A stretch of 64,000 nt of DNA from Diplocarpon mali (lineage: Eukaryota > Ascomycota > Leotiomycetes > Helotiales > Drepanopezizaceae). The position numbers and the translations under genes were made by a program. The notes under the pieces are model-generated. The model searched no databases, was not told the DNA's origin, and saw nothing but the letters and a program-made list of their open reading frames with translations. The stretch covers positions 35,318 to 99,317 of the forward strand of contig JAENRP010000159.1 of the NCBI GenBank assembly GCA_024741835.1, in the 5' to 3' direction. This document shows positions 34,070 through 46,600 of the stretch, one piece after another. Each line of letters starts with the position of its first letter. Position 1 is the stretch's first letter.

Positions 34070-37000
34070 TCACCTCCCCTTTTGAAAAAAAGCTTATCCT
34101 TAAGCGTCTAACTATAGGTTTATCGTCACCTATTTTATTATAATCATCTATATTATCAGTATAGGCCTATATCTAATTAAGAAGCCTTGCGGGCGGGCCT
34201 AAGAGGTCTGGATTTTCCAAATGAAATTCGCAAAGCTTAAAAGGCGTATATATAAAATTAGAAGCTAGGTATTATTTTAAATCAATATCGCGGCTAACCT
34301 ATAAGGCGCAGTATATAAGCGTACTAGCTTACTTTCGCATAGTAAGCAGGTTTTCTATTTTATATTCTTATTCTCTTATAATATTAATAGTAAAAAGGGG
34401 TTTATTCACTTAACTATTTAAAAGGGTACTAAGGTCCCTTTGGAGGCGACTTAGATAGAAGATATTATATACCTTTATAGAGTTAGGTAGCTTTAATCGG
34501 TATAAATTAAACACTTTCTCTACTATCTCAAATAGGCTAGCTCTAGGGAAGCTAAGCTTTTTAAAAGGCCTGTTTATAAGGTAGGGACGCATATCTAAGT
34601 ATACCTAATTGCCGACTTCGAAAGTAGCAAGGCAGCAAGAGGTATTAGTAGCATTTCGCATATATTCCTAGGCCTTAAGGATATAAGATTTAGCAAGGGT
34701 CCAAGCCTTATAATATCTTGCGGAGTACTTAAGGGCGTCTTATCGATTAAGTTTCTAAGAAGGGGACTCTGAATCAGGTATATTAAGCTTCTAGTCCTAA
34801 TTAATACATAGGGCGTACCTATGTACTACTTCAAATAGCAATAAGCTACTAAGGGAGTCATAGGGGAGAGTTAGCTAGGCGAAATCCATTATAGGCAAGA
34901 ATTCGCTTTAATCGTCTTAATAGTAATTAATAAAAGGGCGGAGGCGTTATATAAGGTATTAATTATAATTCTCAGTTTAGCTATCGGTTTCCAGGTGGTA
35001 GGCCGAACTAAAGGTCAGTTTCGTATTTAAAATGGAAGTAAAAGCTTTCCAAAAGCTCGAGATGAATTAAAGGCCCTGGTCCGAGGTGATTATTAAGAGG
35101 GGACTAAAGTAGCAATATATATAGTATATATAGAGTTAGGCTAACTAATGTAAATTAGTAGTCTTTTAGCAAGGTATTAAGATTGCCTACTTACTAAACC
35201 GATTGATAATTATAAGAACGTTATTATAACTATACTTATCTTTATTAAAACTTATATAATCTATAGTTATATACTCCTAAGGTCGGCTTAGTACTAGGAG
35301 GGGTTAGAGTAAATTAGGTTTTTTATTATAAGAGACTTTGCTTCGTCTATAGGTATAGCAGTTCTTATAGTACTAGGAAACGTATCGGCGTAGATTCGGC
35401 CAATAGTACTGCAAGGAAAGAAGCTAGTAGGTTTTACGCGCGCTTAAATGCGCGGTAGTAATTTAATTATAGACCTCCTATATAAGTAGTATATAAAGGT
35501 GATCTATATCTAATACTATCAGTTTACCTTAATAGAAAAGCAAATCTCCTTCTATTATCTAAGGGTTAGCCTTAGTTAGGGTTATATCAGACCTATTTTA
35601 GAGGGCTACTTAGCGATAGACCTGGTAAGGCCTATGCTATCGATTAGCAGCTAGTACTTAATTAATAATATAAAAAGCAAGGGAGAAGGCTAAAACCTCT
35701 TCAATAAAGACTAAGTTCTTAGCTATAGTCTATTTATAAAGCTATTTAGAAAGGATTCGGGGGTCAATCTAATCCTAGCGTAATAATATTATAAGGCGGT
35801 TATTGCGTTTTATTATATTTTAATTATCTAACTTATCGACGCGGCGAATCAGGGCGTCGGCGAGAGGGTTTTCGGAGCCGGGTTAGTAGGTAATCGTAAA
35901 GTCGTATTTAGAGAGAAGCTCGGCCTATCAGGCCTATTAAGAACTAAGGTTTTTAATAGTTATAAAGTACTTAAGTGCTTTATAGTCCATATATACTACG
36001 ATTCGGTAAGGTGCTCCTACGAGCTCGGCTTTGAAATGGCCAAATGATCGAATAATAGCTAGCATCTCCTTATTATATATAGTATAGTTCAGCTCGGCCG
36101 GTACTATAGTCTTACTATAGTAGGCAACTAGGAGCCATTCGGACCTATATTGCTATAATAATACAAAGGCGACTATACTATTAGAGGCATCGGTTTCTAG
36201 CATATAAGGGAGGTCTTGCCTATAGTACTAGAGGATTAAGGCATACGTAAGAGCTTCTCGTAGCTATAGGAAGCTCTGCTTGCATTCGGGAATGAATCGG
36301 AAGGGAACGTTATTCTTAATAAGGTATATTAAAGGGGTAGCAATAAGATTATTATCTTAAATAAAACGACAATAAAAGTTGCAAAAACTAAGAAATAACT
36401 AAATACCTTTTATAGTAGAGGGGTAGGTCCAATTCTTTACTACCGCTACCTTATTAGAGTTAACTCAAACGCCTTTAATAGTAATTATAAAGCTAAGGTA
36501 CTTAGTTTTTATAATATTAAACTTATACTTCTTTAGGTCGGCCTATAGTCCTGCATCCGACAATTGCTAAAGAACCCATTTTATATGCGATTTATAATCG
36601 AGTCGATTAGTAGAGTAAATAAGGATATTGTCTAAGTAGGCTATGCAAAAATCATTAAGTTAATTGAAAAGGATATTATTTATATATCTCTAATAGGTAG
36701 CAGGGCTATTAGTAAGGCCAAAAGGAAGCACCTTACACTTATACGCGCTATACTAAGTTCTAAAAGTGGTAAGCTCTTTAGATTTAGGGTCTATTCGGAT
36801 TCGATAGAAAGCCTACTATATATTAAGCTTTATAAAAATCTAGGTGCTAGCTAATCGAGCTAAGGTCTTATCGATTAGTGGTAAGGGGTAGCAGTCTTTA
36901 TAAGTAAAGTTATTAAGCATATAGTAGTCAATATAGAATCGTAAGGAGCCATCGGCCTTTTTTATAAATAGTACTAGCGTAGCATAAGGGGCAAAGGAGG

Positions 37001-38300
37001 CCTTAATAAACCCTTTATTAAGGTTATTAATAAGGTACGCCTTTACTATTTCTAGCTTAAGTATAGATATCTTATATAAGGGGGGGTATCAGAGGGCCTT
37101 TTAAGCACCTTTAGCTATAAGCTTGATTTTATAATCGTAGGATCAATAGGGCGGCAGCGCATTAGAAGCGGCTTTCGAGAATATATATTAGTACTCCTTA
37201 TAGGCGGCTGGAATCGGTTTCTCGGTTGGTTCAAGGGAGGCAGTTAGAATAGCTATTAAAACCTCTCTATTATAGTATCGGTTTAAGAAGGAATCGGTTT
37301 TGTATTATTAGGTCTGACTTTCTTAGTTGTCTTAAATCAATCGATCGATTTTATAAAACGAGGTACTAAAGAGCTCTACGCCTTACTGATTCTTAACTAT
37401 TATATAAAAAGCATAGGCTGAAATTGCGTATATATTTAAAGAAGAAAGGGGAATTTTGCACTTTGCTATCTACTTATAAGTACATTTCAAGGTCGAAATA
37501 GGGGAAGGAGCCGAGTTAGGCTTAATCGCATTAAGCTCTCGCTTTATAATTAATATATAGTAGGAATAGTCCTTAGAAAAGGTATTACCCTCGACTTAAA
37601 GTAGAGTTAGGGTAGAATCAGTAAAAGAGTATTTAATTAGAATAGGAAGTGATTTAAAAGGGAGTTAAGAAAGGGTTTCCTAGCGTCGAGCTTTATACTT
37701 AAAAAGAGACTATTCTAGTACTATATTATATCAAGTTGCATTTCGCTAGTAGTATTAATTTAAGTTTTATTATTTAGTATTAGTGATTTCGATATTCCTT
37801 ACAAAAGAGATAGTAAGAGGATAGGAATCGGGCTAGGTCAGCTTATAAGAAGCATAATTAATAGAAACTTTATACTCCTTAAGCTAAGCTCTTCCTAAAA
37901 TCACTTTATAGTTGCTAAGGTTAGTAATAAGAAAGGGAGTAAAAGATTGAATTCGCTAATCGATATACAGATTAAGCAGTATATAATAAGTAATAGTATT
38001 ACCTTAAGAACTATTATATCCTTTAATTAAGAAGGGTATAGGGAGTATGCGAATCAAAGGTTTAAAGAAAGAAGATAAAGATTTAAGTAACGCCGAATTA
38101 ATTAAAGTATACCTATTAGCGCTTATATTAATTAATGCTAATACCTTATAAGAAATACCATTCTTTAAAAGTAGGATCCGTTTCATTATCGAATCGCTAT
38201 TAAGGAGGTTTCTTAAATCGAGGTATCGCATATTATAAAGTATGCTTAAGAAAGAGGCTTTACTTAGGCAAGGGCGTTTCCCTTAGGAGTCGGAGGGGGA
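34065..38300 (-). pseudogene. GypE Pol: protease, reverse transcriptase, RNase H, integrase, chromodomain
   Basis: The frame contains the protease (ALINISANRYT near 38130, for a D-S/T-G-A-N core) and the gypsy reverse transcriptase (KKADGSLRF near 36965, VLPFGLTNSPATY, and YLDN at 36638-36627 for YLDD). Next come RNase H (LETDAS and YNKEMLAI, 36200-36060) and integrase with a decayed SDRGPQF near 35085. The C-terminal end has YLSRLQ near 34430 and a chromodomain-like segment ending NPDLLGPPARLL near 34200. The stop (TAA, ancestral TGA) falls inside the first bases of the LTR. Many Trp and Gln codons are stops. The 5' limit is approximate because Pol is in a different frame from Gag. Confidence 0.88.
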
Positions 38301-39706
38301 AGGGGAGCGCTACTATTATCTAGTTCGGCCTTAGGGTCCTCCTCTTTATTGCTACTCTATCCTTGGCTATTATTATACTTAAGCTTATTAACGCAAGAGC
38401 TATAATACCTAGGAGTAATAGAAGGGGATTTTGGCCGTTTATTAAATTGATTTTTTCAATCAGCTGGAGGAGGAGCGCTAGGGGTATCGGTCTAGCGTAG
38501 AGGAAACGAGGGGAATCCGGACTTAGCGAAACCGGGGGCAAGGGTGCTATGCTAGGGTCGATTTAAGTATAATTCGGAAAGGTTTCTTAGCAAGGGATTT
38601 GATTTATTATTATCTCCTTATTAGGCATTTTTACTAGAATTAGCTTTGGCTTTAGTACCCGATCTCTCTCTATATTATATCTGATTATATAGCATCCTCT
38701 CGGCGCGCTATCCGGCGTCTTCTTATTAGATAGCAGTAACCCACTCGTCTAACGTCCTAGTCTTATGCCACTTTTATATAAGGGAGGTTTAGAGGCGTTT
38801 TAGGATTTTCTCCCTAAGGGCGTTATAAAGTCGATTATTATTATCGATCTCTACTATAGCAGCTAGTTGAGAGAACTTAAGGTAGAATTCCTAAAAAGAC
38901 TTATTAGCCTTTATATAAAGGGTAGTAAACTCGATCTCGGCTTCTTCGCGTTCCGCTGGGTCAGCTAAGAACTTAGCAAGTTGACTTACTAGGGTTTCGG
39001 TAGTGATTCGGACGTCCTTATTAAGTACCTAAGGGGTTAGCCAGTCCTTAGCTATACCCTCAGTTTAATCTAAAATATAGTTAAGCCAGGCCTATTCCCT
39101 ATAGAAGTAGGAGTAATAAAGCTCCAAATTGTTAAGTATATAAGTCTTTTAGTATTTAGCGCAGTAATTATAGCTATTAAACAGTTTCTAAGTAAGGTTT
39201 AGTATATTATAGATTCAAGGGAGGTTTAGCTATTAAGCTAAAGGCGAACTAGTAGTATATTAGTTAAGGGAAGCAAAAAAAGGATTGTCTTAATTATTGC
39301 GTCGCTTACTGCGCGCAGTAGAGGAAATAGAAGGAGGTAAGTCGAAGTCCACGGAGCGCTAAAGGCGCGTAGGTAAACTAGAGGGGTTTTATTCTAGTGC
39401 TAGGGTTTTCTCAATTGATCTTAAGATGCTTTTAAAGGCGCTTTAAAGGTCATCTAAATCTCTTTCTTAATCTATCAATTATTAGTATATAGAATTCAGC
39501 TTATAGTTATACCTATTACGCTCTTCTGATATAAATGTGAGTTATACCTATAGAGAATCTAATTCAGCTTATAATATAGTAACTTTAAGGCCGTTATCGT
39601 CGGCTAATAGGAAGTTGGTAGGAAAGGTACTAAGGGTGATATTAGCACCTCCTTAAAGGGAGGGAGAGCGAGGGGTCTTTAAAGACCGAGTGATAGAAGG
39701 AACCAT
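38240..39706 (-). pseudogene. GypE Gag, RIP-inactivated
   Basis: Begins at an intact ATG (39706-39704), MVPSITRSLKT. The middle part resembles the Ty3/gypsy Retrotrans_gag domain, with EGIAKDWLTPQV and TTLYIKANKSFQEFY in the region about 39060-38890. A Cys-containing segment (YSSCVNKLK) near 38390 may be a decayed zinc knuckle. Relative to this frame, Pol (protease at 38231) is shifted by two positions, the arrangement produced by -1 frameshifting or by one net indel. The 3' limit is approximate. Several Gln and Trp codons are stops. Confidence 0.8.
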
Positions 39707-39844
39707 TCTTTAAGCTTATAGCAAAAGCTTAGTATAGGTCTTCTAGTATATTATCATACTTATTAGGGTTTTGGTCAACTACTAAGAATAATATAAATAG
39801 ATATTATAACGCCGTCTTTAGCAAAGCGAAAGAGTTATTAATAA
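39707..39844 (-). other. GypE leader
   Basis: 138 bp between the 5' LTR and Gag. Next to the LTR the minus strand reads TTATTAATAACTC. This does not match the initiator tRNA-Met site used by the copia-type elements, and I could not assign a primer tRNA. Confidence 0.6.
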
Positions 39845-40147
39845 TATGATAATTAGGAGTATAACCTTTGCTTAGCACTAATACGCATATAAGTTATATA
39901 GTAATGCTAATAGAATATCTTAATAATAACTTAGAATCAATAACTATAGAGCCCTAAAGGAGTAGAAGGGCATAGTATATATATATAAAGAAAAGAGGGT
40001 CACCTGCTTAAGGGGAGCCGAACCAGATGCTAACTAAGGGTAACCCAGTTTATAGCCTATACTGAGATTGCGCCAAGCCGTAACCGAACCGGGTACGAAC
40101 CGGGTACGAACTAGGGTATAATCCACATATAGTGACAATCCGTCATA
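39845..40147 (-). repeat. GypE 5' LTR
   Basis: 303 bp. It contains three tandem CGAACCGGGTA-like units (about 40085-40115). Confidence 0.93.
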
Positions 40148-40222
40148 CTATAGATTATAACAAAAGTTATAACATTATATATATTGCTAGCAAGTACCTT
40201 TAAAGGTCTCCTTAAAGGGGTG

Positions 40223-40455
40223 TATTATTGGAATACCCGTTATATATTTATCATATAATCTATTATATAATATATTATATATATAATATATTATATAACT
40301 TGCCATATGACTTAGTGGCAGCCCTTGTTAAATAGCTTGTAGTTAGAGAGCTCTTATAAATTAAGATACCTAATATCGTCGTTTGCACCTCATACTTCTT
40401 CGTACCCTCTTCTAGTTTACTATCAAGTTCACTATCAGAGAACCTTATTGCTACA
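40223..40455 (+). repeat. CopB copy 3 3' LTR
   Basis: 233 bp. It ends with the original CTACA, directly followed by TATAC, the target duplication. Confidence 0.93.
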
Positions 40456-40460
40456 TATAC

Positions 40461-41444
40461 CTTACGAATCTCTAAGTATATAGAACTTTAAGGATAGCTC
40501 TTCTTTATTTTGAGATTCGTCGAACTTAACTACTAAAGATATGATTACTTACCTTAGATCTAGCGCATATACTATCTATTGCTTTATTATCTATTTAATA
40601 TACTTAATAAATATATACTTTCTACCTTAGTCTATTAGCTTCTTACTTTTTATACTCGCGGGCTAGGACTTTGGGCTAATATAAGAGTAGTAGATACTTT
40701 TAAAGACGCAGATATAGTCTAGGCTTAGTTTCTATCTGAAATATACCTTATATAGCGATATTTGGGTGCTATTGACTATTAGTCTACTACCTATTCTATT
40801 TTGCAAATATATATCTGCTTTAATTGTAAGGTCCTAGAATTCTAATAGTAAGTCAGCATCTTATAATAAAGCGTAATAGTTAGTCTCTATTTACTAGATG
40901 CTTCGCTGAGCGATACTATTTTAATAGGAACTTTTATATATTATAATTAGTTTATAATAAATTCCTTATTTTGCCTATTTATTAAGCTTTACTTTAATCT
41001 CTAATATATTATTAGACCTAATAGCTATTAGCTTTAACTAGGTCTAGCGTTCCTCTATTACTTTCTAAGTTTCTAACTTTTCTATAAGCTTAGATTTAGT
41101 CTTAGCGCAAATAGTCTATATCTGCTAAGTGGAGTTATCTACTATTTAAGAAAACCAATTATTTCCTTTAATTGAGGTTATAAATAGTCCGGCAGTATTA
41201 ATAGATATTAGCGCTAGTATCGAATCTTTTTATAAACTAAGCTTAATTTGCATTTGATTTCGAAGTTTTATTAGCTTGCAAATTCGGCATACTAAGCGAT
41301 CCTTTAGTACTTAGATCTTCTGTTTTAGGGTCGAGACCTTATATAGGCCCTTTAATTTCTCTAGCCTTAGATATGCGAATCTTCTATATATTAGCTAATA
41401 CCTTAATAGGCTTTCGGCTTCTAATAGCTTTAATAGCCTATTAT
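40461..41444 (-). pseudogene. CopA copy 5 integrase segment
   Basis: Matches 4230-5200 of copy 1 in reverse: the pre-integrase motif near 41380, the integrase core and its C-terminal part. It lies between the CopB copy 3 and LtrD2 insertions and joins 28521 on one side and 50623 on the other. RIP-type stops throughout. Confidence 0.88.
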
Positions 41445-41691
41445 TATAAGAGGGAGTAGGAACAATATAAGAATAGGCCTACGTAAAGACCAAAGACAAA
41501 GAGGGAGGAAGTACTATAAGCAGGCTCTCTAAAGACAAGAACTAGGACAATTCACTAGTTAGAAGTAGAATAAGTAGTTAGTATTACGCGCTATCTTTAA
41601 GTATAATAGTGGTCTTATATATACCCCTTTCTTAGTTCTTATCTAATTATATAACTTATATTATAAGATCCTCTACTTCTAGGTCTTTATA
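41445..41691 (-). repeat. LtrD2 left LTR
   Basis: 247 bp. The CACGTGAC-rich segment present in LtrD1 is missing. Confidence 0.88.
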
Positions 41692-41849
41692 TATGCTTTA
41701 ACTAACTTAAGTAGCAGCCCCTGCTACTATTAATAAAGAATATAAGACTCTTATAGGTTAAGAATACCAATCCCTATTTATAAAAATAATAAGTGTAAGT
41801 AAGGTTAGTACTTAAAGTTATAAAGGTAGGGAGAGGAGAGAGGGTTTTT

Positions 41850-41939
41850 NNNNNNNNNNNNNNNNNNNNNNNNNNNNNNNNNNNNNNNNNNNNNNNNNNN
41901 NNNNNNNNNNNNNNNNNNNNNNNNNNNNNNNNNNNNNNN
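41850..41939. other. Assembly gap of 90 N
   Basis: The preceding sequence is a T-run and the following one is A-rich, so a homopolymer or low-complexity stretch is probably missing. It lies inside LtrD2. Confidence 0.95.
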
Positions 41940-42439
41940 ATATATAAAAGGAGAGGGAGAAAGGGGAGGTACGGTAGTAAACGAATAAAAAATAATAAAA
42001 AAACTCCTTTTCCTCTTTTAGTAATGCGACTCCTAGGCTAAGACCGCGAGTCAAAAGCTTAAAGTTATTAAAGCTATTAAATCGCAATTTTAAAGAAAAT
42101 TCGAAGATAATTTCAAGTAATCCTAAGCATATATACCTTAACTAACTTAAGAGGCGTCTTTATTAAAGAAAATCTAGGCTTTATATAAAATTCAATTAAT
42201 AATTTAGGAATTTCTTTAATATAGCTATATTTGATTATCAAGCCTTTCTGAAGTAGTAACTCGCTTATTTAACTTAAAGGAAGCTAGATTTAGGTATTTA
42301 GAGTTTATATGCTAGTTTTTACCTTTTAAAGCCTATTAATTACTAAACTAAGGGGCGCGATAAGTTTTCTAAAGAAGGCCTTCGATTAAGGTTTTTAAAT
42401 ATTAAATATAGAGTTTAGAAAACTAGGCTTCGAGTTCCT

Positions 42440-43044
42440 TGATTTTTAAGGCAGATTTTACTCCTAGGCTAGGATCGCAAGTAAAGGGGATTACTATTAG
42501 ATTTCTCTTTACCTCTTTAGTAATCTCTAGAGCCTTCGAATATTCTTATACTAGGCTTTTAAGATCTTTAATAAAAGAGGAGGTAGGCTCTTTCTCCTTT
42601 TCTATTACCTTAATAGTCCTTTTGCTAAGGTCTGCTTTTAAGGCGAAGGTCGAGAAGTCTTCGAATTAAGTATATATTATAAGATCACGCTTATTAATCT
42701 TAAAATACTTAATGATCTTATTTCAAAGGCTAGTAGGTAATCCAAGCAAGAAAAGGCGGCCTCTTTCAACTTTACTAAGTATTTTCTAATTAATTAAGGT
42801 ATTCGATATATAAGTAAAAGTCTAATAGTAGTTCTTAAGTTCCTTAAAAGTGTAAGTAATAAGAATAAACTCCTTTAGAAAGGCTAGTATATTACGAATC
42901 TACTATCTATTAAATTCTTAAAATTCAGATTTAAAAGCATTAGTAAGAAGTTCCTAGGACTTGCAAAGCTTCTACTTAAGTAGAGATTTAATAATATCTT
43001 TGCTAATTTAATTATAATAATAAGGAAGTTAATTAATTATCTTA
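42440..43044 (-). pseudogene. LtrD2 gag-like ORF, C-terminal segment
   Basis: Read on the minus strand it gives LFLLGLPTSL near 42750, preceded by an ISNTLI-type stretch and followed by IKVIEKEKEP. This ERxxLFLxGLP arrangement resembles the capsid region of fungal gypsy-type Gag proteins. It continues from 49240 once CopA copy 6 is removed. Several stops are in Gln-type positions. Two 23-bp motifs lie at its end (42460-42482) and beyond (42029-42051). Confidence 0.6.
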
Positions 43045-43239
43045 TATTAAGATAGGTGATATAGCCATTACTCTAATGTATTATTATGTGACCCTATTGC
43101 TTAGTCAGTAGGATATTGATATATATATAGCTATAGGGAAGAAAGGGGTAACCTTCCTTCCTTAACTCTTACTAATATATCGACTATCGACCTTTAGAAG
43201 CCTCCTTTACCTACTGCGCCGACTTACTTAAGCTCAATA
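43045..43239 (+). repeat. CopA copy 6 5' LTR
   Basis: 195 bp, followed by GGTTATAAGCC at 43240 (primer-binding site). Confidence 0.94.
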
Positions 43240-43645
43240 GGTTATAAGCCTTAGATAGACCGATAATAGATTATTAACTTTCTTTGGAAAGTACTTACGC
43301 TATAACTATTAGTAGGAAGTTGAACGAGACTTATAGTAAGAGGCAAGCAATCGGCGAATAGGAGGTATGATTCCCTATTTAGCTAACCTATATTGCAAGA
43401 GGTATGATTCCTTGCTCTATAACCCCTTTAGTACTATAAGAGGTATGATTCCTTACTTTACTATATTTCGTAGGAGGTGTGATTCCTTGCGTTATAGCTT
43501 AAAAAACCCTTTTCGATAAGAGGACTTCCTTCCTATTTAATACTTCTATAATACCTGCTATTTAATCATTTCAACTTTTCGATAAGAGGAATGCCCTTAA
43601 CTATTTAATTTATTTGATTTTAATGTAATTCGATTCGAAACGGTA

Positions 43646-46600
43646 ATAGCTTCTGATTCCGATCGAAATACTAAACCTAAAGACCTTTAACTCTTTTAAA
43701 AGAACTGGCAATAATAGTTCGACGATTTAGAGCTTTACTTTAAGAGCAAAGGCATCGAAATAGCGATTTAAAAGATACTTATTAAATATATAAGAATAGC
43801 CTCCTATACTCCTTCTACTAATTTGTCTACTTCTACTTTAATAACTAATACAACTACTAAGGATTTGCTAAATATATTAAATAAGCTTAGCCTAAGAGCC
43901 TTAGTAAATAATAAATAAGAATCCTAAAGGCAGATTTTAAATATGGAAAAGGAGAAGGAGTATAAGCTAGCCTTAGCTAAATGCAAGCTTAAGATTAATA
44001 GAGGTTTAAGCGATAAAGACTGAGATTTTATTTAAGTTTATAATAATACAAAGATAAAATAGGATACTTTAAAGGCAAAATACTCTTAAACAACTGCCTT
44101 TAATACTTAGTATCTATTATAGTAGATCACTTTATTTTAATATTAAAAAGACAAAGATAGTAAGGATATAAATATAAATATAGACTTTGCTTAGTCTATA
44201 CTATATAAAGTGAGGAGGAGAGTAAGAGCTATAGATCCTAGGATGGCTATAACTTTTAAGGAAACTTAGCTTTTTAATTTCCTACTTAATAGCCTCCCTT
44301 TTAAGTTTGCTATTATAAAATAATTTCTTCTTATTTAACCTAACCTTAAGATTTATAAGAAGATCGACCTCCTTTGAACTATTGAATAAGACCTCGAAGG
44401 ATGCTTTAAATCGGCAAATGCTACGTTATAGGGCAATAATAAGCCTAAGAAGAGGAAAGAGCGCAAAACGAGCCTTTAAGCTTATTAAGGATGCTACTTT
44501 TGTAATAGTGCTTATAATATTACTAATTGTAAAGTTAAAAGGCAATTAATCGATATAGTCGCTAGCTTTAATATTAAGAAGCAATTGAAGCAGAAGTTAA
44601 AAAGCAAACTGCCCTTATCCTGCCGAAGGCTGCAACTACTAAGGAAAGGCAAAGGAAAAGGAAAAGGCTATTTAGCTAAAACTTTAGCAGATACCTTTAA
44701 TAATAATAGTAGGTTATTTAAACCTAAATCTACTTTTGATAATTCAAATAATAATTATAATAAAAATGCCTACGTCTTAAAAGCCGATCTTTATAAGATC
44801 TCTAAATCTAATTAGTATAAAGATACTAATTATGTAATATATATAATTAATAAACCCTACTTATTTAAAGGCCTACTTATTTAAATAAAAAGGCACTTTA
44901 TTAAAGTTAATAGTAAAAGGTTATATATAGACTCAATAGGTATAGTAGAGATAAATATTACTAGTGTTTCTTTCCTTTTATAAAATGTTCTCCTTATACT
45001 TAGCTTAAGTATTAATCTCTTATCTAACTGCAAGATCTATATAAAGTTGAATTATATAGGAGTTTTTAATAATCAATTTATATAATTTATAAATAATAAT
45101 TATAAAGTGATCTTTAAGGCTAAAATTAAAAATGGACTTTATATTATCTTAAAGGTAATATTATAGAAATTGACTCCTAGGCCAGACCTATAAGTGGATT
45201 CCTTTAAGGAAAGTGCACTCTTTGCCTTAATACAATTGAGCAAGGATAAGGAGAATAGATAGACTCTTAAACTAGGATTATAAGTGAAATTTATAAAAAT
45301 AACTCTTAAGCCAAGACTATAAGTAGATTGCAAAGTATCTTTAAAAATGACTCTTAAGCTAGGATTATAAGTGAATTTAGTAAAAATAACTCTTAAGCTA
45401 GGACTATAAGTGGATTTTGCAAATTTGCTAATAATAACTCTTAAGTTAGGATCGCAAGTGAAATTCGCAGAAATGACTCTTAGGCTAAGACTGCGAGTAA
45501 AACTCGCGAATTTATTAGAAACGACTCTTAAGCTAGGACTGCAAGTAGATCTTGCCATTTCTAGGAAATCGACTCTTAATCTAAGACCGCGAGTAGATCT
45601 TGCGGTTTTATTAAAAACGACTCCTAAGCCAGGCTTGCAATTGGAAAATAGCAAAACCTCGAACTGCTATTACTAATCCTTTTTAGCTACTGATAATAAA
45701 GTATCAATTAATAATAGGCTATTAAAGCTATTAAAAGCCGAAAGCTTATTAAAGTATTAGCTAATATATAAAAGATTTGCATATTTAGAGCTAGAGAAAT
45801 TAAAGGGCTTATATAAGGTCTTAACCTTAAAATAGAAGATCTAAGTACTAAAGGATCGCCTAATATACCGAATTTGCAAGTTGAAAAAACTTCGAAACTA
45901 GATATAAATTAAGCTTAGTTTATAAAAAGATTTAATACTAGCGCTAATATCTATTAATACTATTAGACTATTTACAACTTTAATCAAAGGAAATAATTAG
46001 TTTTCTTAAATAGTAGATAACTCTACTTAATAAATATAGACTATTTGCGCTAAGACCAAATCTAAGCTTATAGAAAAGCTAGAAACTTAGAAAGTAATAA
46101 AGGAACGCCAGACTTAGTTAAAGCTAATAGCTATTAGGTTTAATAATATATTAAAGATTAGGGCAAAGCTTGATAAATAAGCAAAATAAGGAGTTTATTA
46201 TAAACTAATTATAATATATAAAGGTTTTTATTAGAATAGCATTGCTAAGTGAAGCATTTAATAAATAAAGACTAACTATTACGCTTTATTGCAAGATGCT
46301 GACTTACTATTAGAATTCTAGGACCTTGCAATTAAGGCAGATATATACTTATAAAATAGAATAGGTAGTAGACTAATAGTTAATAGCACCTAAATATCGC
46401 TATATAAGGCATATTTTAAATAGAAACTAAGCCTAGACTATATCTGCGTCTTTAGAAGCGTCTACTACTCCTATATTAGCCCTAAGTCCTAGCCTGCAGG
46501 TATAAAAAGCAAAAAGCTAATAGATTAAGGTAAAGAATATATATTTATTAAATATATTAAATAGATAATAAAGCAATAGATAGTATATACGCTAGATCTA

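Larger units (their letters stand above)
33767..40147 (-). mobile_element. GypE, full-length Ty3/gypsy chromovirus-like element
   Basis: LTRs 33767-34069 and 39845-40147 (303 bp) with inverted ends TGTGACG/CGTCACA. Perfect duplication CTATA at 33762-33766 and 40148-40152. The purine tract AAAAGGGGAGG next to the left LTR and the coding strand show that it runs right to left. Order gag, protease, reverse transcriptase, RNase H, integrase, chromodomain-like end. 6381 bp. The ends are mosaic: the left LTR is intact at its start and mutated at its end, the right LTR the reverse. Confidence 0.95.
28522..40455 (+). mobile_element. CopB copy 3, split by GypE
   Basis: LTRs 28522-28754 and 40223-40455, both 233 bp; the left one starts with intact TGTTGCAGG. 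Perfect duplication TATAC at 28517-28521 and 40456-40460. GypE (33767-40147) sits in the 3' untranslated part. Without it the element is about 5.55 kb, as for copy 2. It was inserted into CopA copy 5. Confidence 0.95.

Noticed and set aside
34186..34208. A 23-bp look-alike of the ACTC/GAGT motif in GypE
   Set aside because: It lacks the ACTC start and the GAGT spacing and encodes the common PGPPARL end of a chromovirus integrase, so chance similarity is likely.
37000..37400. Host gene in the less AT-rich part of 34600-39700
   Set aside because: The minus strand reads as gypsy protease, reverse transcriptase and integrase throughout, within paired LTRs.
41818..42087. ORF spanning the N gap
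   Set aside because: Its continuity depends on translating unknown bases; the flanks are low complexity.
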